Shown piece after piece: positions 26,037-35,043 of a stretch of DNA of 64,000 bases (positions are counted from its first letter, which is position 1; each line of letters begins with the position of its first letter). The notes under the pieces were generated by a model. The model saw only the letters and a list, made by a program, of their open reading frames with translations. It did not search any database and was not told where the DNA came from. The DNA is from Ammoniphilus resinae (GTDB taxonomy: Bacteria > Bacillota > Bacilli > Aneurinibacillales > RAOX-1), in assembly GCF_017873965.1 (NCBI RefSeq), contig NZ_JAGGKT010000016.1, positions 1 through 64,000 of the forward strand, given 5' to 3'. The position numbers and the translations under genes were made by a program.

Positions 26037-27221
26037 ATGGAAAATATCGTTATTGTCAGTGGGGTAAGAACAGCAGTTGGTACGTTTGGAGGGGCTTTTA
26101 AAACAGTTTCTGCATCTGATTTAGGGGCAATTGTTATTAAAGAAGCCGTAAACCGCGCAGGGATTGATGCTAGCCAGGTTGATGAAGTGATCATGGGATG
26201 TGTGGGACAATTTGGAGAAGAAGCATACTTAGCACGTGTCAGCGCAATCAAAGCCGGATTGCCGGTTGAAACCACCGCACAAACCGTCAACCGCCTTTGT
26301 TCTTCCGGGCTACAAGCGATTGTGACAGGAATGTCAGCGATCCAAACCGGGATGGCAGAGATCGTGGTCGCAGGTGGGGCGGAAAATATGAGCAGATACC
26401 CTTATCTTTCCCGCGATATGAGATGGGGAGCAAGAATGGGTGACACGGGGATGGTGGATGGCCTGCAAGATATCCTTTCCGATCCGTTTGAACGCTATTC
26501 TATGGGAGTTACCGCGGAAAACGTGGCGGAAGAATTCGAGATTTCGCGCTTAGAACAGGATCAATTCGCTTTGGAAAGCCAACAAAAAGCAATTCGCGCT
26601 ATTGAATCTGGAAAGTTCAAAGAACAAATCGTGCCTGTCCCCGTAAAGCAAAGAAAAGGCGATGATATCATTGTTGATACCGACGAACATCCAAAACCAA
26701 ACACAACACTGGAAACTCTAGGTAAGCTGCGCACTGTCTTTAAGAAAGATGGAACGGTTACCGCGGGAAATGCTTCCGGGATCAACGATGGGGCTGCCGC
26801 TGTGGTGATGATGTCCGAGTCCAAGGCTCGTGAACTTGGGATCAAGCCATTGTTAACGATTGTCGGAGCTGCTGTTGCTGGGGTACGTCCATCGCATATG
26901 GGAACTGGTCCGATCCCTGCTGTACAGAAGGTACTTGAAAAAACAGGTCTAACTCTCGATCAGATCGATTCGATTGAATCCAATGAGGCCTTTGCCGCCC
27001 AAGCTTTGGCTGTTTCTAAAGGCTTAAACCTAGATCCTGAAAAGGTCAATGTCAACGGTGGAGCCATTGCCCTCGGACACCCTGTTGGTGCAACCGGCTG
27101 CTTGATCACAGTGAAGTTAATGTACGATTTATTGGAGCGGAACCTGGAATACGGCTTAGCTACTTTATGTATCGGCGGTGGTCAAGGATTAGCAGTCATT
27201 TATAAAAATGCACAACAATAA
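26037..27221 (+). CDS. Acetyl-CoA C-acetyltransferase (thiolase)
   Basis: 394 aa, the family length. The catalytic residues are Cys88 (NRLCSSG), His348 (GHPVGATG) and Cys378 (CIGGGQG); NEAFA is also present. It either cleaves 3-ketoacyl-CoA or condenses two acetyl-CoA. The ATG lies 23 nt after the ligase stop, behind AAAGGAGAGG. With its neighbours it forms a set that can interconvert acetyl-CoA and 3-hydroxyacyl-CoA. Confidence 0.93.
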   Translation: MENIVIVSGVRTAVGTFGGAFKTVSASDLGAIVIKEAVNRAGIDASQVDEVIMGCVGQFGEEAYLARVSAIKAGLPVETTAQTVNRLCSSGLQAIVTGMSAIQTGMAEIVVAGGAENMSRYPYLSRDMRWGARMGDTGMVDGLQDILSDPFERYSMGVTAENVAEEFEISRLEQDQFALESQQKAIRAIESGKFKEQIVPVPVKQRKGDDIIVDTDEHPKPNTTLETLGKLRTVFKKDGTVTAGNASGINDGAAAVVMMSESKARELGIKPLLTIVGAAVAGVRPSHMGTGPIPAVQKVLEKTGLTLDQIDSIESNEAFAAQALAVSKGLNLDPEKVNVNGGAIALGHPVGATGCLITVKLMYDLLERNLEYGLATLCIGGGQGLAVIYKNAQQ

Positions 27222-27243
27222 GTGGGAACGGAGGTAAGGGACA

Positions 27244-28089
27244 ATGAATATAGAAAAAGTGATGGTTGTTGGGTCAGGACAAATGGGCTCGGGAATCACC
27301 CAGGTGTTTGCGACGGCTGGAATGCCTGTTTTAATGGTCGACGTAAAGCAGGAGTTTGTTGATCGCGGAATCCAGACGATCCGCAAGAACTTGGAACGCA
27401 GTGTGGTTAAAAACCGCATAACAGAAGCGGAAAAAGAGGAGATCCTTGGGCGGATCAGCACCTCTATAGAAATGGCCGATGGCAGCGACGTAGATTTTGC
27501 CATTGAAGTGGTCACCGAAAAGGAAGAAATCAAGAAGGATGTCTTCCGCAAACTTGATGAATTGCTCAAAAAAGAAGCAATCATTGCTTCCAACACATCT
27601 ACAATTTCGATTACCAAGCTGGGCGGAGTGACGAAGCGTCCAGATAAGGTGGTCGGGATGCACTTTTTCATCCCCGCACCGGTAATGAAACTTGTTGAGG
27701 TGATCCGTGGATTAAGGACCTCGGATGAAACTTACGAAACCGTCATGCATTTATCCGAAGCGATCGGCAAAGAGCCGGTTACAGCACAGGATTTCCCAGC
27801 TTTTACAGTGAACCGTTTATTAGTGCCAATGTGGAATGAAGCAATGTACATGGTTATGGAAGGAAACAAACCTGAAGACGTCGACCGCGCTATGAAACTC
27901 GGCGCCAATTTCCCGATGGGACCACTAGAGTTGGCCGATTTCGCCGGTTTGGACACGACACTTTCTGTTATGGAAGTGATGTACGAAGGCTACGGCGATC
28001 CGAAATATCGCCCATGCCCATTGCTCCGAAAAATGGTTGACGCTGGCCTGCTTGGCCGCAAATCCGGGGAAGGGTTTTATAAGTATTAA
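27244..28089 (+). CDS. 3-hydroxyacyl-CoA dehydrogenase (3-hydroxybutyryl-CoA type)
   Basis: 281 aa, single-function type. The Rossmann nucleotide motif GSGQMGSGI is at about 11-19, and the catalytic His-containing segment GMHFFIPAPVMKLVEVI is seen as GMHFFIPAP. The C-terminal dimerisation part ends with GLLGRKSGEGFYKY. It oxidises 3-hydroxyacyl-CoA with NAD, or works in reverse. It lies 22 nt after the thiolase gene and is the last gene before a strong terminator. Confidence 0.92.
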   Translation: MNIEKVMVVGSGQMGSGITQVFATAGMPVLMVDVKQEFVDRGIQTIRKNLERSVVKNRITEAEKEEILGRISTSIEMADGSDVDFAIEVVTEKEEIKKDVFRKLDELLKKEAIIASNTSTISITKLGGVTKRPDKVVGMHFFIPAPVMKLVEVIRGLRTSDETYETVMHLSEAIGKEPVTAQDFPAFTVNRLLVPMWNEAMYMVMEGNKPEDVDRAMKLGANFPMGPLELADFAGLDTTLSVMEVMYEGYGDPKYRPCPLLRKMVDAGLLGRKSGEGFYKY

Positions 28090-28100
28090 GTGCATAAATA

Positions 28101-28126
28101 AAAGGACCGGATACCCGGTCCTTTTT
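28101..28126. terminator. Bidirectional terminator between convergent operons
   Basis: GGACCGG and CCGGTCC form a perfect 7-bp stem around ATAC, with TTTTT on the right and AAAA on the left. Confidence 0.92.
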
Positions 28127-28128
28127 CG

Positions 28129-30102
28129 TTACATTCCATAAGATTGCCCTACTGAATTACTCGCTTCCACATCAACCGGGCGGCGAGATTGTATAAAGAA
28201 CATAATGGCGATTGTTCCATAACCGATGATGTCTAGAATAAAGTGTGGATCGATTAGGCAAAGTCCGGCGATAAAGAGGGAGATTCGCTCCCAAAGACGC
28301 GCCCTTCTAATCAGGAAGCCCATCACGGCGGAGCTGATTCCGACCATTCCGACAAACGCGGAGATGAGCGCAAGGACTAGGCTTGACGGTGTATAATCGA
28401 CGAGTACGAGTGCCGGATTGTAGACAAACATATACGGGATGATAAAGGCTGCAATGGCGAGCCTGGTTGCATTAATACCTGTCTTAAAGGGATTAGCCTT
28501 GGCTATACCGGCCCCCGCATAGGCCGCTAAACACACCGGTGGGGTGATGTCAGCAACAATCCCAAAGTAAAACACGAACAGGTGCACAGCCATGACCGGA
28601 ACATCCATGGAGATCAGTGCCGGAGCAGCAATCGTCGCAGTAACAATGTAATTGGCTGTTGTTGGCAGACCCATACCGAGAATAATACAGGCAATCATCG
28701 TATAGAAGAGGGTTAGGATTAGAACATTGTCAGCCAAGGTAATGATTCCTCCAGCGACCTTTGCACCAAGCCCTGTAAGTACAACCACCCCAACAATAAT
28801 CCCTGCGGAAGCACAGGCGGCGATAACCGGTAGGGCAGCTCTTGCTCCTTGCTCCAATGCATCGATAACTCCAGCCAGGTTGAAACGTGTTTCCTTGGAA
28901 AAAAAGCTTACTAAGAACGCTACAGCTATCCCGATGAGGGCGGCTCGCATCGGCGTTCTCCCGCTGAGAAGGGTGTAGATAATCATAATCAAGGGAAGTA
29001 GTAGATACCCTTGTTTGATCAGCAATTCCTTCATCTTCGGCAATTGATCAGCAGGCAAGCCGAAAATTCCTTGTTTCTTGGATTCAAAATGAACCCCCAA
29101 AAATACGCCAGTAAAGTAGAGGATGGCTGGAATCAACGCGTAAATCATAATCTCGCTGTAGGGAATTCCCGTATATTCCGCCATGATAAAAGCGGCAGCA
29201 CCCATAACCGGTGGCATCAGCTGGCCCCCAGTCGAAGCGGATGCTTCTGCTGCTGCAGCAAATTCAGGTTTGTAGCCGGCCTTCTTCATCATTGGGATGG
29301 TGAAGGAACCAGATCCAACGGTATTGGCAATCGAGCTGCCGGAGATCATTCCTTGCAGGGCACTGGCTGCGACGGCGGCTTTCGCAGGCCCACCCGTAAA
29401 TCTTCCAGTTAAAGCAAAAGCAAGATCATTAAAGTATTTTCCAATCCCTGTTTTGGTCAGCATTACCCCAAAGAAGAGGAAGAGGAAGATGAACGTAGAA
29501 GAAACCCGAATCGGAACACCAAAAATTCCATCTGTTTTAAAATAAAGATCAGAACTAAGAATGGACCAGCTGAAGCCGCGATGAGAGAAAAGGGGAATCC
29601 CACTGCCCCATAAGGCGTAAGCAAGGGCCAAGGCGGCGACAATGACAATGGGCATCCCCACACATCGACGCGTGGCTTCAAGCACAAGTAGAACGCCTAA
29701 GCTAGCAACGATGATATCCAAGCTCGTGTAACCGAAAACGGTTCGTTTTAAAAGTTCTTCATATTGAAACACGTTATAATAACAAACAAAAACCGAAGTG
29801 AAGGCAAGCAGAACATCATACCAGGGAACTCCAGTCTGTTTGCGATGAAGCCCGCTTTTAATCGGGTATAAGAGGAAAATCAGTCCAAGGGCTGTTCCCA
29901 AGTGCACAGCACCTTGAATCTGTGTTTGCAAAGTTCCAAAATAAGAGGTATAAAGGTGAAAAACGGTCAAGGCAACCGCTATAAAGGTAACGACCCACGT
30001 CCAAAGTCCTAAATTTCGACGATAATTGCTTTCACGATCATATTTTTCCAAAATGGCTTCTGCGGAAGCTTGTGCGTCTACTTGGTCGATAGTTTTGGCC
30101 AA
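28129..30102 (-). CDS. TRAP transporter fused permease (4TM/12TM)
   Basis: 657 aa. It fuses the small DctQ-like part (about 1-150) and the large DctM-like part of a TRAP transporter, typical of TAXI-type systems, with about 18 membrane segments. Conserved patches include SGSSIANTVGSGSFTIPMMK and ASASTGGQLMPPVMGAAAF. It starts with TTG at 30102 behind AGGATGGTG. The solute-binding protein gene lies directly upstream. TAXI-TRAP systems import dicarboxylates, glutamate or related acids using Na+; the substrate is not known here. Confidence 0.9.
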   Translation of the reverse strand: MAKTIDQVDAQASAEAILEKYDRESNYRRNLGLWTWVVTFIAVALTVFHLYTSYFGTLQTQIQGAVHLGTALGLIFLLYPIKSGLHRKQTGVPWYDVLLAFTSVFVCYYNVFQYEELLKRTVFGYTSLDIIVASLGVLLVLEATRRCVGMPIVIVAALALAYALWGSGIPLFSHRGFSWSILSSDLYFKTDGIFGVPIRVSSTFIFLFLFFGVMLTKTGIGKYFNDLAFALTGRFTGGPAKAAVAASALQGMISGSSIANTVGSGSFTIPMMKKAGYKPEFAAAAEASASTGGQLMPPVMGAAAFIMAEYTGIPYSEIMIYALIPAILYFTGVFLGVHFESKKQGIFGLPADQLPKMKELLIKQGYLLLPLIMIIYTLLSGRTPMRAALIGIAVAFLVSFFSKETRFNLAGVIDALEQGARAALPVIAACASAGIIVGVVVLTGLGAKVAGGIITLADNVLILTLFYTMIACIILGMGLPTTANYIVTATIAAPALISMDVPVMAVHLFVFYFGIVADITPPVCLAAYAGAGIAKANPFKTGINATRLAIAAFIIPYMFVYNPALVLVDYTPSSLVLALISAFVGMVGISSAVMGFLIRRARLWERISLFIAGLCLIDPHFILDIIGYGTIAIMFFIQSRRPVDVEASNSVGQSYGM

Positions 30103-30146
30103 ACGGTTTCACCATCCTTTCGAAGTTGTCGGTTTGAAGGTACAAA

Positions 30147-30173
30147 AAGGCCGGACACAGCGTGTCTGGCCCT
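30147..30173 (-). terminator. Intra-operon terminator between TAXI protein and permease
   Basis: Read on the minus strand, GGCCAGACAC and GTGTCCGGCC flank GCT with one mismatch, and TTTTTG follows. Because both transporter genes are on this strand, it should act as a partial terminator giving more binding protein than permease. Confidence 0.75.
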
Positions 30174-30214
30174 TACCATGTTTTGGTGAATGTAAAGAGG
30201 TGGAACAACAGATC

Positions 30215-31261
30215 TTATTTAATTAAACCGATTTCCTTGTAATATTTTTCAGCCCCTGGGTGGAAAGGAAGCCCTTCCGAACCGTTCAAGGCATTTTCCT
30301 TTGTCGTGAATTTCGCTTGCGCGTGGGTTATATCACCTGATTTTTCAATCATGGTTTTCGTTAGGTTGTATGCTTGTTCTTCACTCACTTTATCCAAGCT
30401 TGCCACCATAATCGCGTAGGCAGAAATCGTATGGATATCTTTGTCGATCCACTCATACGTACCTGCTGGGATCGTAAGGGCGCCATAGCCTGACTTTTCC
30501 ACGATTTGATCCAGTTCTGGCCCGGTGATTTCTAGAATCTTGGCATCCTTAGTAGCGGCGTTCAATTCTGCAATACTTGAAGCGGGCACACCCAAAATAC
30601 CAAAGGAGGCGTCAATCGTTCCATCTTGTACGCGGTCCTTAGCAGCACCAAAACCTTCGCTAAATGCCTCGTATTCGCCTTCCTTAACCCCGTAAGCCTC
30701 TAAAATAATCTTTGAAAGAACAGCCGTTGCACTACCGCCAGGTCCAACTGCAATACGCTTACCCTTCAGATCAGCGATGGTATTGATTCCGCTCTCGCCC
30801 CGTACAAGGATTTGCAAGACCTCAGGATAGACATGGCCGATAAATCCAAAGTTTGTAATCTTATGCCCTTCAAACTCTCCTTTGCCATTCACCGCATCAC
30901 GAGCAGGCAAGTGAACGGTCATTCCTAAATCAAATTCACCGCTTCCAATTTTGGCGAGGTTTTCGATCGAGGCTGCAGAAGCAGTAGAAGTGACGTTAAC
31001 CCCTTCCACGTTCTTGTTCCATAGGTTTGCGATCTCACCGCCAAGTGGATAATAGGTTCCACCTGTACTTCCCGTTCCTAAGATCATTTCTTGCTTTTTG
31101 CCAGAATCTGCTGGCTTCTCTGCAGGTTTCTCTGCGGGTTTTTGTTCACTGCTTTGTTCCTTTGGCTGACTTGGAGCTGGTGTACTTGCGCCACCACCAC
31201 AGGCAGTCGTTAAAGCCAAAGCAAGAACCGCCACAAAAGAAGCCCATCTTTTCATTTTCAT
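30215..31261 (-). CDS. TAXI family TRAP solute-binding lipoprotein
   Basis: 348 aa. The lipobox LTTAC places the lipid-modified cysteine at residue 21. A low-complexity linker of PAEKP repeats (about 33-55) follows, then the TAXI domain beginning LGTGSTGGTYYPLGGEIA. It captures the substrate outside the membrane and delivers it to the permease encoded downstream. The ATG lies 9 nt after AAGGGGG. A partial terminator separates the two genes, which fits the usual excess of binding protein. Confidence 0.92.
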   Translation of the reverse strand: MKMKRWASFVAVLALALTTACGGGASTPAPSQPKEQSSEQKPAEKPAEKPADSGKKQEMILGTGSTGGTYYPLGGEIANLWNKNVEGVNVTSTASAASIENLAKIGSGEFDLGMTVHLPARDAVNGKGEFEGHKITNFGFIGHVYPEVLQILVRGESGINTIADLKGKRIAVGPGGSATAVLSKIILEAYGVKEGEYEAFSEGFGAAKDRVQDGTIDASFGILGVPASSIAELNAATKDAKILEITGPELDQIVEKSGYGALTIPAGTYEWIDKDIHTISAYAIMVASLDKVSEEQAYNLTKTMIEKSGDITHAQAKFTTKENALNGSEGLPFHPGAEKYYKEIGLIK

Positions 31262-31447
31262 CCGTGCAATCCCCCTTGTTTATATATTTGTTATGTTAAA
31301 GCACACTGGAAGCGGTTTCACCGTCTGTTATAGAAAAATCTGAATTCCCGCCCATATTTGAAATTTTATCATACACAGACTTTTACTGCAATATACATTG
31401 CAGAAGTTTTGAGAAAGTGAAACAGGAATACCAGATTTTCAATTTTG

Positions 31448-32830
31448 TTAAATGAGCTTGGACAGAGCCCCTTCGTAGGCTTCCAGTGTACGTTCAACCT
31501 CTTTGGCCCCATGAACGGTTGCCATGCTATAGCGGTTTAATGGTTTCGTATAGATTCCTGAGGCAAGTAGATAGTAGTCCAACTCTTTGCGCAGGGCAAA
31601 ATTGGATTTTTGCAGATCGCGGTAATTGCTGATCTCTTCCTCTTCAGTAATAACTACATTAAAGATAGAGCCCATTCCTACGGTTTGCATCGCTATACCA
31701 TACTTGGCAAACAGCTTGCGAATTCCTTCCTTTAATTGTTCGGTCACAGCCAGGACATGGTCTATTTCCTTTTCCAATACCTCAATCGTCGCTAACCCCG
31801 CGGCAAGAATCGTAGGATGTCCGTTATAAGTACCGCTATGAAATAATACGTCCTTCGCACTAGACTTATGACTTTGACTGCTGTCGAATACGTCAGATGA
31901 AGAGGTAGGGGCACTTTGCATCAAAATATCTTTCTTGCCGCCAATAATCCCAACAGGGAACCCGCCGCCAACCACCTTGCCCAACGTGGTCAGATCTGGT
32001 TTTACTTGAAAAATCGATTGAGCACCTCCTAACCCAAGACGAAAACCGGTCTTCACTTCATCGAAAATCAATAGGATTCCTAATTCCTCGGTCAGTTTTC
32101 GAAGGCCAGTCATAAAAGCGCGATCCGCCGGGATGAACCCGCCCTGAATCGGCTCCATCATGACGGCAGCGATTTCATCTTTTCGTTGGCGAAGGATGTC
32201 GGCAACAGCTTCTAGATTGTTAAAGGGGAGAATCACCGTATGTTCCGCATGATAAGGATCAACCCCTTTGGATTCAATTAACGATTTTGGTGCGTGGGCA
32301 GGTCCTGCTTCGCTTAAAGTTGGGTTGACGCTTAACAGTACTTGATCATAGCCTCCATGATAATGCCCTTCAAACTTAGCGATTTTGTGTTTGCCGGTAT
32401 AGGCATAAGCCATCCGAATGGCAAGCAGCGTTGCTTCCGTCCCGGAGTTGGTGTAGCGGATCATTTCCATACTAGGGTATAGCGATTGGATTTTACGGCC
32501 CATTTCCACTTCCAGACGATGGGGGGTGCCAAACAAGAAGGTTCCTTCCTGTTCCATCTGGGTTTGTATCGCCTGTTTGATAGCAGGGTGTCCGTGGCCA
32601 AGCATCAGCGCGCCATAAGAAAGTAAATAATCAATATATTCGTTGCCATCGAGATCATAAAGATAAGCGCCGTTTCCACGCTGCATCACGATGGGATAAG
32701 GGTCAAAAGCCTTAATATTGGCCGTTACCCCACCAGGCATCACTTTACGGGCTTCTTCAGCAAACTGCTTGGATTTTGGGGTTTTCCTGACGTATTCTTG
32801 GTAGGCCTCACTTAACATGCTAATGGACAT
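31448..32830 (-). CDS. Class III aminotransferase (glutamate-1-semialdehyde aminomutase-like)
   Basis: 460 aa from the ATG at 32830, 8 nt after AGGAG; a GTG at 32839 overlaps that site. The fold-type I motifs are present: TNSGTEATLLAIRMA, FDEVKTGFR and the PLP lysine in TLGKVVGGGFP. It resembles GSA aminomutase-like aspartate aminotransferase family proteins, but it lies outside any heme cluster. Its neighbour is a divergent RpiR regulator, and it is on the same strand as the TAXI-TRAP genes, so it may act on the imported amino acid or keto acid (inference). Confidence 0.85.
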   Translation of the reverse strand: MSISMLSEAYQEYVRKTPKSKQFAEEARKVMPGGVTANIKAFDPYPIVMQRGNGAYLYDLDGNEYIDYLLSYGALMLGHGHPAIKQAIQTQMEQEGTFLFGTPHRLEVEMGRKIQSLYPSMEMIRYTNSGTEATLLAIRMAYAYTGKHKIAKFEGHYHGGYDQVLLSVNPTLSEAGPAHAPKSLIESKGVDPYHAEHTVILPFNNLEAVADILRQRKDEIAAVMMEPIQGGFIPADRAFMTGLRKLTEELGILLIFDEVKTGFRLGLGGAQSIFQVKPDLTTLGKVVGGGFPVGIIGGKKDILMQSAPTSSSDVFDSSQSHKSSAKDVLFHSGTYNGHPTILAAGLATIEVLEKEIDHVLAVTEQLKEGIRKLFAKYGIAMQTVGMGSIFNVVITEEEEISNYRDLQKSNFALRKELDYYLLASGIYTKPLNRYSMATVHGAKEVERTLEAYEGALSKLI

Positions 32831-32842
32831 AATACTCACTCC

Positions 32843-32890
32843 TATGAAATATTATTTTAAAATATTAATTAGTATGAAATATATATTACA
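32843..32890. promoter_or_regulatory. AT-rich operator-like region between divergent genes
   Basis: TATGAAATAT occurs at 32843 and 32873, exactly 30 bp apart. The second copy is part of the near-palindrome TGAAATATATATTACA (32875-32890, one mismatched pair). It may bind the divergent RpiR-type regulator. Confidence 0.4.
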
Positions 32891-32937
32891 TTGTATCTTG
32901 GTTTTTTCGTTTTGAAAATAGGAAAGTTTCTTGCCTG

Positions 32938-32966
32938 TTGAATCATCCTGGAAAGTTTTTTATAAT
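32938..32966 (+). promoter_or_regulatory. Sigma-A promoter of the RpiR gene
   Basis: TTGAAT (32938-32943), a 17-bp spacer and TATAAT (32961-32966). A transcript starting near 32973 excludes the upstream in-frame ATG codons and supports a start at 33001. Confidence 0.75.
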
Positions 32967-33000
32967 GAGGCAAACTGTTGTTAATAGAGGAATGGTAAAA

Positions 33001-33867
33001 ATGGACCGGGACAATGTATACCAGTATATCGCGGAAAAGATCCCACAGATGAGCAAATCACAAGGCAAAATTGCGAAATACATTTTAGAAAATACGCATG
33101 CTGTACCCTTCTTTACAGTCGCCAAGCTAGCGCAGAAAGTGGGGGTGAGTGAGGCTACTGTCGTTCGCTTCGCTACGTCCTTAGACTATTCCGGCTATCC
33201 CGAACTGCAGCAGGCGATGCAAAGTTCTGTTCAACAGCAGTTGACGACAACGGAAAGACTGCGAATGTCTTCGGTTGCCTATGGGGGAAAAGAACAAGGG
33301 GTATACGAAATTTTTCGCGATGATATGGCGAATATCAAATCAACCATGGAAAAGTTAGATGAGGCAGCTTTTCTTAAGGCAGTTGACCTGCTTCTGCACG
33401 CGGAAAAAGTTTATATTTCCGCCAATCGTAGTGCGGTGTCCCTCGGGGTTTTTCTTCAATATTATTTAACAATCGTGTTGGGAAATACCGAACAGATCAC
33501 TTCAGTAGAAGGGATCGGTGAACAACTTTATAAACTTAGTGAGCGTGATGTCGTAATCGGCATCAGTTTTGCCAGGTATTCCAGCAGCACGATCGAGGCC
33601 GTTGCTTTTGCTAAGGAACAGGGGGCGACGACGATTGTGATTACGGACAATTTGCTCTCACCATTGATTCCTCACGCCGATGTGATCTTGACCGCTTCCA
33701 GTCAAATGCCTACTTTCCTTGATTCCTTTGTTGCTCCACTCAGCTTGATCAACGCGCTGATTACTTTTGTTGGAAAAGAGCGGATGAAAGAGGTAGAATC
33801 AAGGTTGGATAAGCTAGAGGAAGTTTGGCAGAGATTTGGCGTATTTTATGATAAAGGACGGAATTAA
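33001..33867 (+). CDS. MurR/RpiR family transcriptional regulator
   Basis: 288 aa. The N-terminal HTH_6 domain (about 1-77) contains VAKLAQKVGVSEATVVRFA, and a SIS sugar-isomerase-like domain (about 115-250) contains VYISANRSAVSLG and GISFARYSSSTIE. RpiR regulators sense phosphosugars or other small molecules. It is divergent from the aminotransferase gene, which makes that gene (and perhaps TAXI-TRAP) a plausible target rather than a sugar operon. The start is set by the promoter position and GAGG at 32987-32990. Confidence 0.88.
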   Translation: MDRDNVYQYIAEKIPQMSKSQGKIAKYILENTHAVPFFTVAKLAQKVGVSEATVVRFATSLDYSGYPELQQAMQSSVQQQLTTTERLRMSSVAYGGKEQGVYEIFRDDMANIKSTMEKLDEAAFLKAVDLLLHAEKVYISANRSAVSLGVFLQYYLTIVLGNTEQITSVEGIGEQLYKLSERDVVIGISFARYSSSTIEAVAFAKEQGATTIVITDNLLSPLIPHADVILTASSQMPTFLDSFVAPLSLINALITFVGKERMKEVESRLDKLEEVWQRFGVFYDKGRN

Positions 33868-33888
33868 GTGTAAGAACGGAGGATCTAA

Positions 33889-34395
33889 ATGGCATTTGAA
33901 CCGAAAATGGAGCGTAAGGACTTAAAACGCTTTATCAAATTAACCTTCTCGGTTTGTATCCGGGCGGTTTTTCCTATTTTATTTATGCAACTCTATTTTT
34001 TGGACCTGGAAAATGGGGGGATGGGGTTTGTTTGGTTGTTCCTCGCATTGATTGTTGGGTTTTACTGTATATATAGACTTTTTGCAATACAAGCATTGAA
34101 ACAGGTTATTTTTAAAGTGATCCAGGGCCAGTCAGATATGGTTTTAATCTTCTCAAAGGAAGAAGGACTGAAAAGACTGCGGCGAATTGTGATATCTACC
34201 TTAATCACGATGGGATGTTTTATTTTTATTATTTATAATTCCGTACATGCGAACAATCAAGTTTTCGGCTGGACCTTCGGTGTTCTGTTGCTGCTTACGG
34301 CATTCTTCCTTTCCATTTCCCATGTGTATTCTAGGTATATGATTGAAAAGGGTAGAGAGTATTTAGAACAGATTCAAAAGCAAGGAGTAGGGTAA
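33889..34395 (+). CDS. Small membrane protein of unknown function
   Basis: 168 aa with four predicted transmembrane segments (about 18-38, 43-63, 99-118 and 126-146) and charged ends. I do not recognise a family. The ATG follows GGAGGATC and lies 21 nt after the RpiR stop, so it is probably cotranscribed with the regulator. Confidence 0.6.
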   Translation: MAFEPKMERKDLKRFIKLTFSVCIRAVFPILFMQLYFLDLENGGMGFVWLFLALIVGFYCIYRLFAIQALKQVIFKVIQGQSDMVLIFSKEEGLKRLRRIVISTLITMGCFIFIIYNSVHANNQVFGWTFGVLLLLTAFFLSISHVYSRYMIEKGREYLEQIQKQGVG

Positions 34396-34476
34396 CAAAC
34401 AGGGGCTGTACAAGATAGATCAGAATAGGTACAATAGTCAGTAGGTTCCAAATGATGGCAAAGGGGTTGTTTAAAT

Positions 34477-34983
34477 ATGGCTAAAGTAGCATTTCTACTA
34501 GCGAATAACTTTGAGGATTCCGAGATGAAAAATCCTTACGACGCGGTGAAAGAAGCCGGTCATGAAGCGGTCATCGTCGGAGCGGAAAAAGGTGCAGAAA
34601 TCAAAGGGAAAAAAGGAACAGTTTCCTATACAAGCGATGTATCCATCAATGATATAAAGGCTGCCGACTTTGATGCTGTCGTGATTCCTGGAGGATCTTC
34701 ACCTGAAGGTGTTCGTGTTCAGGATCAAATGGTGCAATTTGTGAAAGAAGCGAATGACCAAGGTAAAGCGATTGCTGGGATCTGTCATGGTCCACAGGTC
34801 ATGATCAGCGCTGATATTCTGAAAGGTAAAAAGACGACTTGCTTTGTCGGCATTCGTGACGATGTGAAGCTTGCAGGCGCTGAGTATTTGGACGAAGAAG
34901 TAGTTGTGGACGGCAACTTGATCACTTCTAGAACGCCAAAGGACGAGCCTGCATTCATCCGCGAAATTTTAAACAAGCTGTAG
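34477..34983 (+). CDS. DJ-1/PfpI family protein (YfkM/PfpI-like)
   Basis: 168 aa, the usual length for PfpI-type members. The nucleophile elbow AGICHGPQ contains Cys103 and His104, and a conserved glutamate lies early (NNFEDSE). Related proteins are described as general-stress proteases or protein/nucleotide deglycases; the exact activity is debated. It has a TGGCAAAGGGG ribosome binding site and its own terminator. Confidence 0.9.
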   Translation: MAKVAFLLANNFEDSEMKNPYDAVKEAGHEAVIVGAEKGAEIKGKKGTVSYTSDVSINDIKAADFDAVVIPGGSSPEGVRVQDQMVQFVKEANDQGKAIAGICHGPQVMISADILKGKKTTCFVGIRDDVKLAGAEYLDEEVVVDGNLITSRTPKDEPAFIREILNKL

Positions 34984-34991
34984 TAACCTAA

Positions 34992-35017
34992 AAAGGCATC
35001 CCTTGTGGGTGCCTTTT
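34992..35017. terminator. Terminator between convergent genes
   Basis: AAAGGCATCC and GGGTGCCTTT pair (one G-U or A-C position) around CTTGT, with flanking A and T runs on both sides. Confidence 0.8.
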
Positions 35018-35043
35018 GTACGTTCTAACAACTTTTCACGCGT

